64,000 bases of DNA from Novosphingobium sp. (GTDB lineage Bacteria > Pseudomonadota > Alphaproteobacteria > Sphingomonadales > Sphingomonadaceae): positions 240,351 to 304,350 of the forward strand of contig JACKKV010000003.1 in NCBI GenBank assembly GCA_024236235.1, written 5' to 3'. Positions within the stretch are counted from its first letter, which is position 1; each line of letters begins with the position of its first letter. Below the pieces are notes generated by a model that was not told where the DNA came from, did no database searches, and saw nothing but the letters and a program-made list of their open reading frames with translations. Made by a program: the position numbers and the translations under genes. Below, piece by piece: positions 1 to 8,307 of the stretch.

Positions 1-290
1 AACCGGAGCTGCGCGACATGCTTCTGGCCGGACAGGACGCGGCCATGCTCGATTGGGCCGTTCACCCGGGCGGGCGCACCATTGTCGATGCAGTGGAAGG
101 CGGGCTGGGGCTTGACCCTGCGGCGCTCGGCCCGTCGCGCTCGGTCCTGGCCCGCTTCGGCAACATGTCCTCGGCCACCATCCTGTTCGTGCTGGCCGAG
201 ATCATGGCCCGGCCGCGCCACGCGGCAGGCATTGCCATGGCCTTCGGGCCGGGCCTTGCCGCCGAAGGCTTCGCTTTCAGCCGCGCATGA
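1..290 (+). CDS. Type III polyketide synthase (chalcone synthase-like), C-terminal part
   Basis: This is the 3' end of a gene that starts before the window; the reading frame is open from base 3. The visible tail carries the WAVHPGGRTIVDAVE stretch, holding the family's catalytic His, then RFGNMSS with the catalytic Asn, and ends with AFGPGLAAEGF, the usual closing GFGPG-like motif of type III polyketide synthases. These enzymes condense acyl-CoA starters with malonyl-CoA to give alkylpyrones or alkylresorcinols. The gene overlaps the next one (an FAD oxidoreductase) by four bases, which suggests one transcript and a shared pathway, possibly tailoring of a quinone- or resorcinol-like lipid. 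The family call is firm; the product is not known. Confidence 0.88.
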   Translation, partial: PELRDMLLAGQDAAMLDWAVHPGGRTIVDAVEGGLGLDPAALGPSRSVLARFGNMSSATILFVLAEIMARPRHAAGIAMAFGPGLAAEGFAFSRA

Positions 291-1393
291 ACGAAGCGCC
301 GCCGATCATCGTGGGCGCTGGCCCGGCGGGATCGGCTGCGGCGATCCTCCTGCTCAGCAACGGCATCGCCCCCATCCTCTATGAACGGCAGGCCACACCG
401 GGGGACGCATTGTGCGGCGGCTTCCTGAGCTGGCGAACGCTTGAACGCCTGCAGGCACTGGGCCTTGCCCCCGGTGAAGCGAGCGGCCACCGGGTCGATC
501 GGCTGCGGATCACCGCAGGCACACGGGAATGGTCCGGCAGCTTGCCCGCGGCGGCCATGGGCCTCTCGCGGCGCAGGCTCGACAGCCTGCTGCTTGACCG
601 CGCCCGTGCGCTCGGCGCGGAGGTCCGGCACGCTGCCGTGCGCCATGAAGAGGGCGCCTTCCGCGCGGATGACGGGCGGGCGCTGCGCGCGGACAGCATC
701 TTCCTGGCCACCGGCAAGCATGACATGCGCGGCCTGGCCCGGCGGCCCCGCGCCGCCGCCGGACAGAACCCCTTCCTCGGCCTGCGCACGCGCTTCGCCC
801 CGCCCGCCACCATGGCGGCAGAGCTGGCGGGCACGATCGAGATGCACCTGTTTGCGGGCGGCTATGCCGGGATCGTGCTGCAGGAGGATGGCAGCGCCAA
901 TCTCTGCCTTGCCCTGCGCAAGCGCCGCCTTGCCGAGGCGGGAGGCGATCCGCTGCGCCTGTTCGATCAGCTCGCCGGACAGCCCGGCCCGCTCGGCCTG
1001 CGCATGGCTGCCTTGCCGGAGCAACCGCGCGTCGATGCCATCGGGCAGGTGCCCTATGGCTGGTATGCTGGCCGGGGCGCGCCCGGCCTGTTCCGGCTGG
1101 GCGACCAGGCCGGGGTCATCCCTTCGCTCGCCGGGGAAGGGATCGGCATTGCGCTGGCCAGCGCGGAGCTGGCGGTGCAGCACTGGCTGGCGGTGCAGCA
1201 CTGGCTGGCGCGCGGCGCAGGCGGGGCGGAACGTTTCCAGAAAGCCATGGCGGCCCGGCTTCGCCCGCGCCTCGCCCTCGCGCAGGCGATCACCGCTGCG
1301 GGGGTGAGCGCGCGGGGCGGACCATGGCTGGCGCGGCTGGCTGCGATCCCCGGCCTTTCGCGCGGCGTGGCGGGCTGGCTGCGCATTGACTGA
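287..1393 (+). CDS. FAD-dependent oxidoreductase (geranylgeranyl reductase/monooxygenase-like)
   Basis: A 368-residue flavoprotein. The N-terminus has an FAD-binding Rossmann signature (IIVGAGPAGSAAAILL, about residues 7-22) followed by an acidic end of strand 2 (YERQ), and a second FAD motif near residues 260-282 (GLFRLGDQAGVIPSLAGEGI). The start ATG overlaps the stop of the polyketide synthase gene, so the two are probably co-translated and the enzyme likely oxidises or reduces the polyketide product. Such pairs are known in bacterial alkylpyrone/alkylresorcinol-type clusters. An 18-bp in-frame tandem duplication gives a repeated AVQHWL near residues 296-307. The exact reaction cannot be read from the sequence. 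Confidence 0.82.
   Translation: MNEAPPIIVGAGPAGSAAAILLLSNGIAPILYERQATPGDALCGGFLSWRTLERLQALGLAPGEASGHRVDRLRITAGTREWSGSLPAAAMGLSRRRLDSLLLDRARALGAEVRHAAVRHEEGAFRADDGRALRADSIFLATGKHDMRGLARRPRAAAGQNPFLGLRTRFAPPATMAAELAGTIEMHLFAGGYAGIVLQEDGSANLCLALRKRRLAEAGGDPLRLFDQLAGQPGPLGLRMAALPEQPRVDAIGQVPYGWYAGRGAPGLFRLGDQAGVIPSLAGEGIGIALASAELAVQHWLAVQHWLARGAGGAERFQKAMAARLRPRLALAQAITAAGVSARGGPWLARLAAIPGLSRGVAGWLRID
1171..1206 (+). repeat. Exact 18-bp tandem duplication inside a gene
   Basis: The unit at 1171-1188 is repeated without change at 1189-1206. It keeps the reading frame of the FAD oxidoreductase and adds six residues (AVQHWL twice). Perfect identity suggests a recent slippage event. Confidence 0.9.
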
Positions 1394-1678
1394 GCCGCAG
1401 GGCCTCAAATCGGACGTATCGGACACATCATAAGATAAAAAATCCGCTTCCCTGCCGCAACTGCGAAGAGTGGCGGGAAAGCGGCGATGGCGGTTCATCC
1501 GTGCGGGCTAGCATGCGGCAGCGATGTAGGAAAATGATCGCTTGTGCGGGGAGGCCGTTGGCGCGGCGGGTGGGGATTTGCTCACGCGGAGACGCAGAGG
1601 CGTCGCGCGGGCTGGCTGGCAAGTGTGCGCAGGATTGCGCCGCCCGAAGGCGAGGATCAGTGTCTGCTGCTGACTGTT

Positions 1679-1765
1679 TGGTGCGGTCGAGAAGACTCGA
1701 ACTTCCACGGGCTTTCGCCCACAACGACCTCAACGTTGCGCGTCTACCAGTTCCGCCACGACCGC
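1679..1765 (-). tRNA. tRNA-Leu (GAG)
   Basis: Read on the minus strand, the acceptor arm GCGGTCG pairs with CGACCGC, followed by discriminator A and an encoded CCA. The anticodon stem CAACG/CGTTG encloses loop TTGAGGT, giving anticodon GAG. A long variable arm (GTGGGCGAAAGCCCGT) marks a class II tRNA, and the T arm TTCGAGT is present. The 285 bases to its left and 280 to its right show no convincing gene. Confidence 0.95.
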
Positions 1766-2045
1766 AAAATCGACAAGGGCCGAAGAGCGGCCCCTGCGGG
1801 GTAGGAGCGCGCCCTTAGCAAAGCCCCCTGCCCCCTGCAAGCGCCCCTTGCATGCCAATGCGCAGATCATGCCTTTACCACTCCGGGCATGACCGTCCCG
1901 CCGCGAGACGGGCTTAACCGATCGCTTGCGCAAAGGGTTAATCGCGCGTCAACCATTGCAGCATGACCTGCCGGATTTCCTGCCCTGTCCCAGTCTTTGC
2001 CGCAGCCTTCGCCGCGCGCTCGCCTGACGGGCCGGAGCGGGCGCG

Positions 2046-2279
2046 ATGAGCCTGGCGGCGGCGCTGCTGCTGGCCGCAGCGGGCGGGTCGGCCGTGGTGG
2101 CGCCCGACGCGCCCAATGGTGTGCAAGCCCGGGCAGAGGCGCGCGCTGCGGTTGAAATCACGCGCGCCGAACGGATCAGCTTTGCCGCAATGGATGCCGC
2201 CGCCACGCGCAGCGCCCGGCCCGCCACGCATTATCAGCGCAGCAGCGACGGACTGCGGGTGACCTTCGAATTCGACTGA
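2046..2279 (+). CDS. Small predicted exported protein
   Basis: A 77-residue protein preceded by GGAG about eight bases before the ATG. Residues 1-20 form an alanine/leucine-rich hydrophobic stretch typical of a signal peptide. The mature part is short and ends in VTFEFD. No known domain is recognised. It is convergent with the zinc-ribbon gene, with the two stops only two bases apart, which supports it being a real gene. Confidence 0.55.
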   Translation: MSLAAALLLAAAGGSAVVAPDAPNGVQARAEARAAVEITRAERISFAAMDAAATRSARPATHYQRSSDGLRVTFEFD

Positions 2280-2281
2280 AT

Positions 2282-3100
2282 TCAGCCCGGTTTCCAGCCG
2301 ATTTCGGCGAATTCGGCGGAACGCGGCACATCAGTGACCGCTTCATTGATTGAAACGCTTTCGCCGGGGGCGAGCGTCGGCTTGGGCGGACGCACTTCCC
2401 AGCTGTAGACGATGCGTTCGCGCGCATCGCGCAGCACGATCAGGATCGGCGGCACGCTGTGAGTCGAACTGCCCAGATTGGTGACCGTGCCGCTGGCACC
2501 GAAAAATTCCGTGCCATTGGGCAAGGTCCGGCGATCCTGCTTGTCAGGCGGGAATTCCAGCTGGAGATCGGGCTGCGCCTGGGCAAAGGTGGGGCGGCTG
2601 ACCGGCACCCAGTCCGGCAGGCCCCAATAGCTGACCGCCGCCACGATGGCGAGCGCGACCGCGGCAAAGACGGCGGCGGCGACCGTCCACAGCTTCAGCC
2701 AGTTGCGCCGCCCGCGAAATGGCGGTTCATGCTCGAACTGCGAATATTCGTCCTCAACCGCTTCTTCCACAGGTTCCGCGTCATGGCGTTCCGCAAATTC
2801 GGGCGGGGCGGGCGGTTCCGGCGGCTCCGCCACGGGTGGCGGGGGTTCCGCAACCGGCGCAAGGTCATCCTCTGCCGGTTCCTCCACGCGCGGGGCGGGC
2901 GGAGGCGGGGCGGGCGGCGGCGGCGCCTGCACGGGGGGCGGAGGAGGAACGGCTGCGGGTTCCGGCGGGCTATCGATGCGCGGCCCGTCCTGAAACCAGC
3001 TGTGGCGGCATTTGGCGCAGCGCACCGTGCGCCCGTCCACGCCGATGGCGCTGTCAGGGACAACATAGCGCGTCTGGCAGGCTGGGCAGGCGATAATCAT
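2282..3100 (-). CDS. MJ0042-type zinc-ribbon membrane protein with DUF3426-like tail
   Basis: The start is placed at MIIACPACQTRY because the zinc ribbon (CPAC...CAKC, residues 5-28) opens the family; an upstream ATG at 3178 would add a non-conserved leader. A long proline/glutamate-rich linker follows (about residues 40-130), then one membrane segment (about 135-160, AVFAAVALAIVAAVSYWGL), then a DUF3426-like domain on the far side (TVTNLGSST, RIVYSWEVRPPKPTLAPGE). The layout suggests a single-pass inner-membrane protein whose ribbon is cytoplasmic. Its role is unknown; in this order it is usually found next to ftsEX, as here (divergent). Confidence 0.85.
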   Translation of the reverse strand: MIIACPACQTRYVVPDSAIGVDGRTVRCAKCRHSWFQDGPRIDSPPEPAAVPPPPPVQAPPPPAPPPPAPRVEEPAEDDLAPVAEPPPPVAEPPEPPAPPEFAERHDAEPVEEAVEDEYSQFEHEPPFRGRRNWLKLWTVAAAVFAAVALAIVAAVSYWGLPDWVPVSRPTFAQAQPDLQLEFPPDKQDRRTLPNGTEFFGASGTVTNLGSSTHSVPPILIVLRDARERIVYSWEVRPPKPTLAPGESVSINEAVTDVPRSAEFAEIGWKPG

Positions 3101-3244
3101 TCGGGCTACTAAGCATGCTGCAGGCGCAGCAACAAGAGTCAGGCTGACACTGCGCCGTTCAGCATGCCTTTTTTCCACATCGATTGACCGCTATAGGCCG
3201 CGCAGCATGATCGCCATTCACACCTGCACCGCCACGGGCGGCCA

Positions 3245-3982
3245 ATGGAACGCCCGATGAGCGGAAGCGGCGAGGATATCGTCCAGTTCAGCAATGTCGG
3301 GCTGCGCTATGGCACCGGCAAGGAGGTGTTGAGCGACGTTTCCTTCACGCTCTATCCTGGCAGCTTCTATTTCCTGACGGGGGCCAGCGGCGCGGGCAAG
3401 ACATCTCTGCTCAAGCTGCTGTACCTCGCCCAGCGGCCGTCGCGCGGGATGATCAGCATGTTCGGCACGGATATCATCACCCTGCCGCGTGACCGGCTGC
3501 CCGGCCTGCGCCGCCGCCTGGGGGTGGTGTTTCAGGATTTCCGCCTGATCCCGCATCTGTCCGCATTCGACAATATCGCCCTGCCGCTGCGCGTGGCCGG
3601 GGTAACCGAACAGGATCTGCAAAAGCCGGTGGCCGACATGCTGGAATGGGTCGGGCTGGCCGGGCGTTCCGATGCGCGCCCCGCCACGCTGTCAGGCGGC
3701 GAGCAACAGCGCGTGGCGATTGCGCGCGCGGTGATCGGCCGGCCCGACATGCTGGTGGCCGACGAACCGACCGGCAACGTCGATCCCGAGATGGCGCTCA
3801 AGCTGCTGCGCCTGTTCGAGGCGCTGAACCGGCTGGGGACGACCGTGGTGGTGGCGACGCACGATCTGCACCTGCTCAAGAAAGTGCCGGATTCGCTGAT
3901 CATGCGGCTCGACAAGGGGCGGCTGAGCGACCCCACCGGGGCGCTGCGCTATCCCCCGCGCCGCCAGGCGGCCCTGTCGTGA
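3245..3982 (+). CDS. ftsE: Cell division ATP-binding protein FtsE
   Basis: A 245-residue ABC ATPase with Walker A (GASGAGKTSLLK, about residues 48-59), Q-loop (VFQDFRLIPHL), signature LSGGEQQR, Walker B (MLVADEPTGNVD) and switch His (VVATHDLH). The sequence VVFQDFRLIPHLSAFDNIALP and the partner gene identify FtsE rather than another ABC ATPase. With FtsX it forms a complex at the division septum that controls peptidoglycan hydrolases. A second in-frame ATG lies at 3257 (MSGSGEDI); the first is kept but the start is not certain. The stop overlaps the GTG of ftsX. Confidence 0.95.
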   Translation: MERPMSGSGEDIVQFSNVGLRYGTGKEVLSDVSFTLYPGSFYFLTGASGAGKTSLLKLLYLAQRPSRGMISMFGTDIITLPRDRLPGLRRRLGVVFQDFRLIPHLSAFDNIALPLRVAGVTEQDLQKPVADMLEWVGLAGRSDARPATLSGGEQQRVAIARAVIGRPDMLVADEPTGNVDPEMALKLLRLFEALNRLGTTVVVATHDLHLLKKVPDSLIMRLDKGRLSDPTGALRYPPRRQAALS

Positions 3983-4914
3983 AGTCACCGCCGGTCATCG
4001 CCCGCGCGATTGCGCGCGGCTTCTCCGGCCTGTCGGGCGAGCGCGGATCGCAGCTGCTGCCGCAGGCCCGGCTGGCCGGGCCGATGCCCTGGGTCATCGC
4101 CATCATGATCGCGCTGACCTCGATCGCGGCGGCCGGCGGGCTGGCGCTGAACAATCTGGCGCAGGCGGCCAGGGCCGAGCTGTCGGGCGGCGTCACCGTG
4201 CAGATCGTGGAGGCAGACCCCGTCGAACGCGCCCGCCAGGCGACTGCTGCCGCCACGGCGCTGGCCGGAAAACCAGGGGTAAGCGCGATCCGGGTGATCC
4301 CCGATGCCGAACTGGACCGGCTGATCGAGCCCTGGCTGGGCGATGCCGCCAGCGGTGATGCCGCCATCCCGGTTCCGGCGCTGATCGACCTGCACCTGTC
4401 CGGAACGATCACCCCGCAACGCCTTGGCGAGCTGCGCAATGCCCTTGCCAGCGCAGCTCCATCAGCCCGGATCGATGCGCAGGCCGACTGGCTCGGCCCG
4501 GTGTTTGCCGCCATTTCATCGTTGCAATGGCTGGCGCTGGCGCTGATCGCGCTGCTGGCGCTGGCCAGTATCGCCGCCGTCTGGCTGGCCGCCCGCTCCG
4601 CGCTGGGCAGCAATCACGAAACGATCGAGGTGGTGCATCACCTGGGCGGCACGGATGCGCAGATCGCCCGCATTTTCCAGCGCTCGGTCGCACGCGATGC
4701 GCTGCTGGGCGGGTGTGCGGGGCTGGCGATCGGGCTGATCGCGGTATTCCTGCTGGCGCAACGCTTTGCCGCGCTTGGCTCGGGGATGATTGACGGCGGC
4801 GGGCTGGACGTGATGGACTGGGCGATCCTGGCGCTGGTCCCGGTGGCCGGGATCGTGCTGGCCGCGCTGACTGCGCGCTTCACCGTCCTCGCCGCACTAA
4901 GGCGCATGTTGTGA
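3979..4914 (+). CDS. ftsX: Cell division protein FtsX
   Basis: Starts at GTG 3979, overlapping the ftsE stop (GTGA). The 311-residue product has a cytoplasmic N-terminus, a first membrane helix near residues 36-55 (VIAIMIALTSIAAAGGLALN), a periplasmic domain (about 60-180), and three more hydrophobic helices towards the C-terminus (LALALIALLALASIAAVWLA; LGGCAGLAIGLIAVFLLA; ILALVPVAGIVLAAL). This is the FtsX topology. It is the membrane partner of FtsE and passes the ATPase signal to cell-wall hydrolases in the periplasm. Confidence 0.93.
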   Translation: MKSPPVIARAIARGFSGLSGERGSQLLPQARLAGPMPWVIAIMIALTSIAAAGGLALNNLAQAARAELSGGVTVQIVEADPVERARQATAAATALAGKPGVSAIRVIPDAELDRLIEPWLGDAASGDAAIPVPALIDLHLSGTITPQRLGELRNALASAAPSARIDAQADWLGPVFAAISSLQWLALALIALLALASIAAVWLAARSALGSNHETIEVVHHLGGTDAQIARIFQRSVARDALLGGCAGLAIGLIAVFLLAQRFAALGSGMIDGGGLDVMDWAILALVPVAGIVLAALTARFTVLAALRRML

Positions 4915-5456
4915 TCGCGCGGCTTGCCGCCGGGGCGGTCCTTGTCTGGCTGTTCAGCTTCCTGGGCTTCGCCTTTGCGCTGCCCGGCCCGGCGGAAGAC
5001 ATCAAGACCGATGCAGTGGTCGTGCCGACCGGCAGTGACGGGCGCATCGCCCGCGGGCTGGAAGTGCTGCGCCAGGGGCAGGCGCGGCAAATGCTGGTGA
5101 GCGGGGTCGACCCCGAGGTCAAGCCGCGCGAATTCGCGGCGGAATACAAGGTCGAACGCCGCCTGATGCGTTGCTGCATCACGCTGGAATTCGCGGCGGT
5201 CGACACGCGCGGCAATGCGCGCGAAACCGCGGCCTGGGTCAGGAAGAACGGATACAAGAGCCTGCGCCTGGTCACGGCCGACTGGCACATGCGCCGTGCC
5301 GCAGGGGAACTGGAACACGCCCTGCCCGAAGGCGTCACGCTGGTGCGCGATGCGGTGCCCTCGCGCCCCTCGCTGCGCATCCTGTTTCTCGAATATAACA
5401 AACTGCTGGCAAGCGGCCTGTCCCGCTACACCGGAATGCTGGAAACCGACGCATGA
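4911..5456 (+). CDS. YdcF/DUF218 family membrane-anchored protein
   Basis: Starts with GTG 4911 overlapping the ftsX stop. One N-terminal membrane segment (about residues 5-25) is followed by the DUF218 fold: DAVVVPTGSDGRIARGLEVL, the TRGNARETAAW helix, and VTADWHMRRAAGELEHAL. Members such as SanA/YdcF act near envelope barriers, though no reaction is established for most. Its position between ftsX and the acyltransferase is typical in sphingomonads and suggests an envelope role. Confidence 0.85.
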   Translation: MIARLAAGAVLVWLFSFLGFAFALPGPAEDIKTDAVVVPTGSDGRIARGLEVLRQGQARQMLVSGVDPEVKPREFAAEYKVERRLMRCCITLEFAAVDTRGNARETAAWVRKNGYKSLRLVTADWHMRRAAGELEHALPEGVTLVRDAVPSRPSLRILFLEYNKLLASGLSRYTGMLETDA

Positions 5457-6133
5457 TCGCCGCTTTACGGTCGATCCTGTTCTACATTGCCTTCTACCCG
5501 CTCACCGTGGGGCTGGTCATCGTCGCGGTCGGGTCAGCGATGATCGGCGGCGCGGGGCTGTTCTCCATCGTCCGCTTCTGGACCGTCTGGCACCGCGCCT
5601 GCATGCGGCTGGCGGGTATTCGGGTCCAGGTTGAAGGAAAGCTCGCCGATGGCCCGGCGCTTTATGCGATCAAGCATGAAAGCTTTTTCGAAGCGCTGGA
5701 GCTGCCGCACTACCTGCCCCGCCCGGTCGTCTTCGCCAAGGCTGAGCTATTCAAAATTCCGGCCTGGGGCCGCGCCGCGCGCTATTACGGGCTGATCCCG
5801 GTGGAGCGTGAACAGGGCGCGACCGCATTGCGCGCGATGGGCAAGGCCGCGCGCAAATTCGCGCAGACCGGTCGGCCGCTGGCGATCTTTCCCGAAGGCA
5901 CGCGCGTGCCGCACGGGCAGCGTCCGCCACTGCGTTCGGGCTTTGCCGGGCTGTACAAGATCGCCGGGCTGCCGGTGGTACCGGTCGCGGTGAACAGCGG
6001 CCCGCTTTACCACCGGCTGTGGAAGCAGCCGGGCACGATCACCCTGCGGATTGGCGAGCCGATCCCGCCGGGCCTGTCACGCGCCGAAATCGAGGCGCGG
6101 GTCCATGCAGCGATCAATGAACTGAACGACTGA
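5453..6133 (+). CDS. Lysophospholipid acyltransferase (PlsC family)
   Basis: A 226-residue membrane acyltransferase with an N-terminal hydrophobic segment (about residues 12-35). Motif I is KHESFFEAL: the His is present, but the usual HX4D aspartate is glutamate, a common variant in alphaproteobacterial members. Motif III is FPEGTR (about residues 146-151), and LPVVPVAVN matches motif IV. It probably transfers an acyl chain to lysophosphatidic acid in the inner membrane. It overlaps the preceding gene by four bases, so ftsE, ftsX, ydcF-like and this gene form one tightly coupled operon. Confidence 0.9.
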   Translation: MIAALRSILFYIAFYPLTVGLVIVAVGSAMIGGAGLFSIVRFWTVWHRACMRLAGIRVQVEGKLADGPALYAIKHESFFEALELPHYLPRPVVFAKAELFKIPAWGRAARYYGLIPVEREQGATALRAMGKAARKFAQTGRPLAIFPEGTRVPHGQRPPLRSGFAGLYKIAGLPVVPVAVNSGPLYHRLWKQPGTITLRIGEPIPPGLSRAEIEARVHAAINELND

Positions 6134-6160
6134 CGACTGACGGCCGCTGCCCTCCGGCCA

Positions 6161-7087
6161 TCAATCCCCGTGGTCGGAGCGCCCGAAATCGGGCCGCGCA
6201 TCGTCCTGTCCCTGCTCGATGATCGAGCGGCGGATGGCGCGGGTGCGGGTAAAGGCATCGAACAGCGCATCGCCATCGCCGCTGCGGATCGCGCGCTGCA
6301 GCGCGGTCAGATCCTCCGTAAACCGGCCCAGCATTTCCAGCACCGCGTCCCGGTTGCTGAGGAAGACATCGCGCCACATCACCGGGTCGGAGGCGGCGAT
6401 GCGCGTGAAATCGCGAAACCCGCCGGCCGAATATTTGATGACTTCGCTCTGCGTCACCTCTTCCAGATCGGAAGCGGTGCCCACGATCGTATAAGCAATC
6501 AGATGCGGAATATGGCTGGTCACCGCCAGAACCAGATCGTGATGTTCCGCGCTCATCAGCTCGACATTGGCGCCCAGCGCTTCCCAGAAGGCAACCAGCC
6601 GGGTCAACTGGCGCGGATCGGTCTGGTCATCCGGGGTGACAATGCACCAGCGATTGTGGAACAGGCTGGAAAAGCCGGCGTCCGGCCCGCTGTGTTCCGT
6701 GCCCGCCACCGGATGCGCGGGGATGATCGTCGCGCCCGGCAGCGCCCTGTGCAGGGCTTCCTTCACGCTCTGTTTCGACGAACCGACATCGCTGACGATG
6801 CACCCCGGTGCAAGGCTGGCCGCGATTTCACCTGCCGCCGCGCCCATCGCCCCCACCGGAACGCACAGGATAACCAGATCAGCGCCCGCGACCGCGCCAG
6901 CGGCGGTATCGCAGATATCGTTGGCCAGGCCACGCTCTGCCGCGCGGGTGCGTACCGCCGGGTCCGCGTCATAGCCCGCAGTGGTGACGCCGGGCAGATG
7001 TTCGGCAATCGCAAGGCCGATCGATCCGCCCAGCAGCCCGAGGCCAATGATGGCGACGCGTTCGACACAGGCGAGAGGCTGGTTCAT
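6161..7087 (-). CDS. Prephenate/arogenate dehydrogenase (tyrosine biosynthesis)
   Basis: A 308-residue dehydrogenase with an N-terminal NAD-binding motif (VAIIGLGLLGGSIG, about residues 11-24), the prephenate dehydrogenase patch CIVSDVGSSKQSV, then the substrate-region His motif IIPAHPVAGTEHSGPDAG, and the helical C-terminal dimer domain (AVTSHIPHLIAYTIVG). It lacks a chorismate mutase domain, so it is the monofunctional TyrA/TyrC type. Its ATG overlaps the hisC stop by four bases; gene order hisC-tyrA is common in sphingomonads, where HisC may also serve aromatic transamination. Confidence 0.92.
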   Translation of the reverse strand: MNQPLACVERVAIIGLGLLGGSIGLAIAEHLPGVTTAGYDADPAVRTRAAERGLANDICDTAAGAVAGADLVILCVPVGAMGAAAGEIAASLAPGCIVSDVGSSKQSVKEALHRALPGATIIPAHPVAGTEHSGPDAGFSSLFHNRWCIVTPDDQTDPRQLTRLVAFWEALGANVELMSAEHHDLVLAVTSHIPHLIAYTIVGTASDLEEVTQSEVIKYSAGGFRDFTRIAASDPVMWRDVFLSNRDAVLEMLGRFTEDLTALQRAIRSGDGDALFDAFTRTRAIRRSIIEQGQDDARPDFGRSDHGD

Positions 7088-8199
7088 CGCGCGGCCTCGG
7101 CCATCTCGCGCAGTCCGGCGAGGATATCGCCCATCTGCGCCGTGGTGCCGATGGTAATGCGCAGCCCGTGCGGCAGGCCCTGCCCGGGCAGCCAGCGTGT
7201 GGCATAGCCGCGCTGCATCAGCCCGTCATGCGCGACCTCTGCGCTCAACGCGCCTTCGAACAGCACCAGCACGAAATTCGCCTCGCTCGGCACCGGACGC
7301 AGGCCATGATTGCCCATCGCCGCGATTTCGGCGGCAAAGCGCGCGCGTTCCGCCAGATTGTGATCGCGCGAACTGGCCACGAATTGCTGATCGGCCAGCG
7401 CCGCCGTGCCCATCGCCAGCGCGGTGTTGCCGACATTGAAGGGCAGGCGAATGCGATTGAGCGTGGCGATCAGCCCCGGCGCGCCGGTGGCCCAGCCGAT
7501 GCGCTGCCCGGCCAGCCCGTAAATCTTGGAAAAGGTGCGGGTGACCAGCACATTGTCATGCGCGGCGGCCAGCGCCAGCCCGCCGTCATCATCTTCGGGT
7601 CGGAGATATTCGGCATAGGCCTGATCGAGCACGAACAGCACGTCTTTCGGCAGGCCCGCATGCAACCGCGCCACTTCGCCCCTGGGCAGAAAGCTGCCGG
7701 TGGGGTTGTTCGGATTGGCGATGAACACCACCCGCGTCCGTTCTGTCACCAGCGCCAGCAGCGCGTCCACATCCGTGCCGTAATCCGCATCGGGTGCGAT
7801 CACCGGGGTCGCCCCGCAACGGCGCGCAGCGATATCGTAGACCGAAAAGCCGTACCGCACGTAGATCACCTCGTCCCCCGGCCCGGCATAGCCTTGCGCG
7901 GCGAGGTTGAGCAGTTCGTCAGAGCCCGCGCCGCACACGATCCGCGCCGGGTCGATGCCGTGCAACTGCCCCAGCGCAGCCCGCAGGGTGGCGGAATCGG
8001 GATCCGGGTAAAGATCGGGGCCAGCCGCGTCAGCGATCGCGGCCAGTGCGGCGGGGCTGGTGCCCAGCGGGTTTTCATTGGCCGAAAGCTTGATCAGCGG
8101 CCGCCCGTCCCCGGCCCGCGATTTGCCCGGAACATAAGCATGGATCGCTTCGATCCAGGGTTTGGCTGTGGGTGCGTTTTCCATCACGCGCGGGCGCAT
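7084..8199 (-). CDS. hisC: Histidinol-phosphate aminotransferase
   Basis: A class I/II PLP aminotransferase of about 371 residues: KLSANENPLG near the N-terminus, PDPDSATLRAALG, GSDELLNLAAQGY for cofactor phosphate binding, NPNNPTG, and the Schiff-base lysine in VTRTFSKIYGLAGQRIG. The start at 8199 has GGAA seven to ten bases upstream; ATG 8184 (MENAPTAKPW) is an alternative. A frame extension reaching 9354 is antisense to metX and was rejected. It acts in histidine synthesis and, next to tyrA, possibly in tyrosine/phenylalanine synthesis. Confidence 0.93.
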   Translation of the reverse strand: MRPRVMENAPTAKPWIEAIHAYVPGKSRAGDGRPLIKLSANENPLGTSPAALAAIADAAGPDLYPDPDSATLRAALGQLHGIDPARIVCGAGSDELLNLAAQGYAGPGDEVIYVRYGFSVYDIAARRCGATPVIAPDADYGTDVDALLALVTERTRVVFIANPNNPTGSFLPRGEVARLHAGLPKDVLFVLDQAYAEYLRPEDDDGGLALAAAHDNVLVTRTFSKIYGLAGQRIGWATGAPGLIATLNRIRLPFNVGNTALAMGTAALADQQFVASSRDHNLAERARFAAEIAAMGNHGLRPVPSEANFVLVLFEGALSAEVAHDGLMQRGYATRWLPGQGLPHGLRITIGTTAQMGDILAGLREMAEAAR

Positions 8200-8307
8200 A
8201 GCGCTGTTCCGCGCCGATTGACAGCCTTGCGATGCGATCGCGCCGTCAGCCGGCCGTGCGCGGGGGCGATTGACAGCGCGCCAGCCACGCCCCAAGTCGC
8301 AATCGCA

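Noticed and set aside
62..1498. A 478-codon minus-strand open frame over the FAD oxidoreductase
   Set aside because: The opposite strand encodes clear FAD-binding motifs; the antisense translation has no fold signature.
7168..8307. Upstream extension of the metX frame across hisC
   Set aside because: The extension is antisense to hisC, and MetX similarity begins at ATG 8308.
8200..8307. SAM-II riboswitch ahead of metX
   Set aside because: The expected pseudoknot consensus was not recognised; only the direct repeats are clear.
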